Source: Flavobacterium fluvii (GTDB lineage Bacteria; Bacteroidota; Bacteroidia; Flavobacteriales; Flavobacteriaceae). From it: DNA of 64,000 nt. Location: positions 310,001 to 374,000 of the forward strand of contig NZ_FQWB01000002.1 of assembly GCF_900129545.1 (NCBI RefSeq). Reading direction: 5' to 3'. Under the pieces are notes generated by a model. That model made no database searches and had not been told where the DNA came from. It saw only the letters and a list, made by a program, of their open reading frames with translations. A program made the translations under genes and the position numbers. Position 1 is the stretch's first letter. Each line of letters opens with the position of its first letter. Shown in pieces: positions 62,583 through 64,000 of this stretch.

Positions 62583-62613
62583 GTCAATAGTTTGTTGATT
62601 CTGTTTTTTTTGT

Positions 62614-62824
62614 GGTTCTACTGGAAATATTGTGCGTCTATTCTTTTTTCAACCATTTAGAAAATTAAGGTTCATTAAGTTGTTTTTACTTTATTTTGGA
62701 TGAAATAGTGCTATTTATTTTCAAGCCATTAATTAACATACAACTAAAAACGCTCTAAATCTTAATTTTCTTCATTCCCTTAATGGTTTACCTTTTTGTC
62801 TTTCACGCAAAAGCCAGTAGAATC
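62614..62824. mobile_element. MITE-like non-autonomous element (copy 2, 211 bases)
   Basis: Ends GGTTCTACTGG (62614-62624) and CCAGTAGAATC (62814-62824) match the ends of the element at 46026-46165, in opposite orientation; interior AACCATT...AAAATTAAG and CTTAATTTTC...TTAATGGTTTA blocks also match. It carries an extra 70 bases in the middle. The flanks are perfect 8-base direct repeats, TTTTTTGT (62606-62613 and 62825-62832), a target duplication. No coding capacity; it lies between divergent genes. Confidence 0.8.
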
Positions 62825-62951
62825 TTTTTTGTAAATAATTCGAAGTAAAATTAAGAGTATTCTAAGTTATCATTATTAACTCAATTATCTAAATTGTGCA
62901 TTATTTTAGCATTCAAAAGTAGTTAATGTCTTTTTGATGTTTAAAAAAGTC

Positions 62952-62959
62952 TATTTTTG
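62952..62959 (+). promoter_or_regulatory. -7 element of the AraC-type regulator gene
   Basis: TATTTTTG matches TAnnTTTG, 40 bases before the start codon at 63000. No TTTG at the usual distance. Confidence 0.35.
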
Positions 62960-62999
62960 TTTTAAAAATTCTTTTCCACCAATAATTGAATAGTTTCCA

Positions 63000-63854
63000 A
63001 TGAAAGCTGAATACAGAAATGTAATGGACAACAACGAACATTCGTTGCGGGTTTCGTTTTTTCAGGACAATGAATTTCCGGCTTCTTGGCATTTTCATCC
63101 GCAATACGAACTGACTTATATCGTTAGCAGCAGCGGAATGCGTTATGTTGGCGACAGCATCCATAATTTCGGCAAAGGCGATTTTGTGTTGGTTGGCACT
63201 AATTTGCCCCATTCCTGGAAAACGGTTGGAGCCCAAACTTCAAAAGTGGAAGCCGTGATTATCCAATGGAACGAAGACTTGTTGGGCAATGATTGGATCC
63301 AAAAACCGGAATTTTACACCATTAAAAAAATGCTCGAATTATCCGCCAGAGGAATTAAATTTCCGGTCAAGACTGCCGTTAAAATGGAAGAAAGACTTAT
63401 GGATTTGGTCGATTTGCCTCCATTCGAAAAACTGATGCGTTTTGTGGAATTGTTGAACGAACTGTCCAGTAAAAAAGATTTCACGCTTTTGTCGTCTTCG
63501 AGTTTCAAAACCAATATTACCACCGAGGACAGCGACAGGATAAGCATTATCCAGGCGTATGTAAAAAACAATGTGCAATCCAAAATCCAGCTTTCGGAAG
63601 TGGCCGGTTTGGTTGGACTTACCGAAGTTTCGTTTTGTCGCTATTTCAAAAAAGTGCACAACAAGACATTCGTTACTTTTTTGAATGAATTCAGGATTGC
63701 CCTGGCTTGCCAGTTATTAATCGAAAAAGACCATACGGTTTCGGAAATTGGTTATCAATGCGGATTCAACAGCATCAGTTTGTTTCATCGATTGTTCATT
63801 CGTTTCATCAAATTGACGCCTTTGGAATACAGAAACAGTTATAAATCTATCTAA
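63000..63854 (+). CDS. AraC family transcriptional regulator with cupin domain
   Basis: 284 residues. A cupin sensor domain (about 20-105: SWHFHPQYELTYIVSSSGMR, GKGDFVLVGTNLPHSWK) binds a small ligand. The C-terminal two helix-turn-helix units span about 185-282: KIQLSEVAGLVGLTEVSFCR and KDHTVSEIGYQCGFNSISLF, followed by LTPLEYR. It is divergent from the enolase-superfamily gene and may regulate it; the intergenic region holds a mobile element copy that could separate or modify operators. Confidence 0.9.
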   Translation: MKAEYRNVMDNNEHSLRVSFFQDNEFPASWHFHPQYELTYIVSSSGMRYVGDSIHNFGKGDFVLVGTNLPHSWKTVGAQTSKVEAVIIQWNEDLLGNDWIQKPEFYTIKKMLELSARGIKFPVKTAVKMEERLMDLVDLPPFEKLMRFVELLNELSSKKDFTLLSSSSFKTNITTEDSDRISIIQAYVKNNVQSKIQLSEVAGLVGLTEVSFCRYFKKVHNKTFVTFLNEFRIALACQLLIEKDHTVSEIGYQCGFNSISLFHRLFIRFIKLTPLEYRNSYKSI

Positions 63855-63899
63855 TACGAATTAATCAACGGTGATTTTCCATTAAGCCAATTGCCCAAA

Positions 63900-63993
63900 T
63901 TTGCTCCGCAAAGTCTCCGACTTTGAGGATGTGTTCGTCAGTCTGTGACTGACATAAAAGAAAAAATCTAGAATAAAATCGGTTGGAAACCGA
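63900..63993. repeat. Cluster of three-base-loop hairpins at the right edge
   Basis: TTTGC-TCC-GCAAA (63900-63912), CAAAGTC-TCC-GACTTTG (63909-63925), GTCAGTC-TGT-GACTGAC (63937-63953) and TCGGTT-GGA-AACCGA (63979-63993, ending at the T-G-A edge). Each stem is perfect, and TCC or GGA loops recur as in the repeats before the transposase at 16517-16637. Likely the same REP-like class; a related gene may follow outside the window. Confidence 0.6.
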
Positions 63994-64000
63994 AAGTCAC

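Overview
The window looks like chromosome of a flavobacterium (Bacteroidota, family Flavobacteriaceae, probably Flavobacterium or a close relative). The signs are low G+C, the gliding genes gldF and gldG, a secreted pectate lyase with a type IX secretion C-terminal domain, a TamL/TamB pair, and promoters of the Bacteroidota type (TTTG, about 20 bases, TAnnTTTG) in front of purC, dnaN, mnmE and an ECF sigma factor. No rRNA, tRNA, CRISPR array, prophage or plasmid module was seen.

Layout. 1-5.4 kb: the end of a predicted amidoligase/transglutaminase/ATP-grasp cluster, then two small uncharacterised genes. 5.4-16.5 kb: mostly core genes (mnmE, two tandem universal stress genes, dnaN, gldGF, a methyltransferase, an ABM-fold protein, a SAM hydroxide adenosyltransferase, phoH). 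16.5-23.8 kb: a RAYT-type transposase with its hairpin repeats, a HAD phosphatase, an S9 peptidase, purC, a DUF1801 protein, and two small exported proteins, one built from near-identical 147-base repeats. 23.8-34.2 kb: tamL, tamB, uvrA. 34.5-40.1 kb: an ECF sigma factor with a 47-residue protein behind it, nth, bcp, then a short accessory segment (osmC-like gene and a membrane-protein gene between inverted repeats) that ends at a decayed second copy of the bcp 3' end. 40.2-49.6 kb: metallohydrolase, esterase, an apparently inactive dihydroorotase homologue, a BatA-type protein, a Bro-N protein, a lactonase and a DEAD-type helicase. 49.7-56.3 kb: a five-gene operon (receiver, HEAT, GT2 glycosyltransferase, LtaS-like sulfatase with TPR, YaiO-type TPR/beta-barrel) that reads as an envelope or exopolysaccharide assembly line. 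56.8-64 kb: a trypsin-like lipoprotein, the pectate lyase, an alpha/beta hydrolase, a mandelate-racemase-type enzyme and a divergent AraC regulator.

The best candidates for something undescribed are: (1) the receiver-HEAT-GT2-phosphotransferase-barrel operon, with two pairs of 21-base-period direct repeats upstream; (2) a non-autonomous mobile element present twice (46026-46165 and 62614-62824), with shared ends and an 8-base target duplication around one copy; (3) the segment between bcp and its duplicated 3' remnant; (4) short three-base-loop hairpins beside the RAYT gene and again at the right edge of the window. All functions are inferred from motifs read by eye; no database search was possible.
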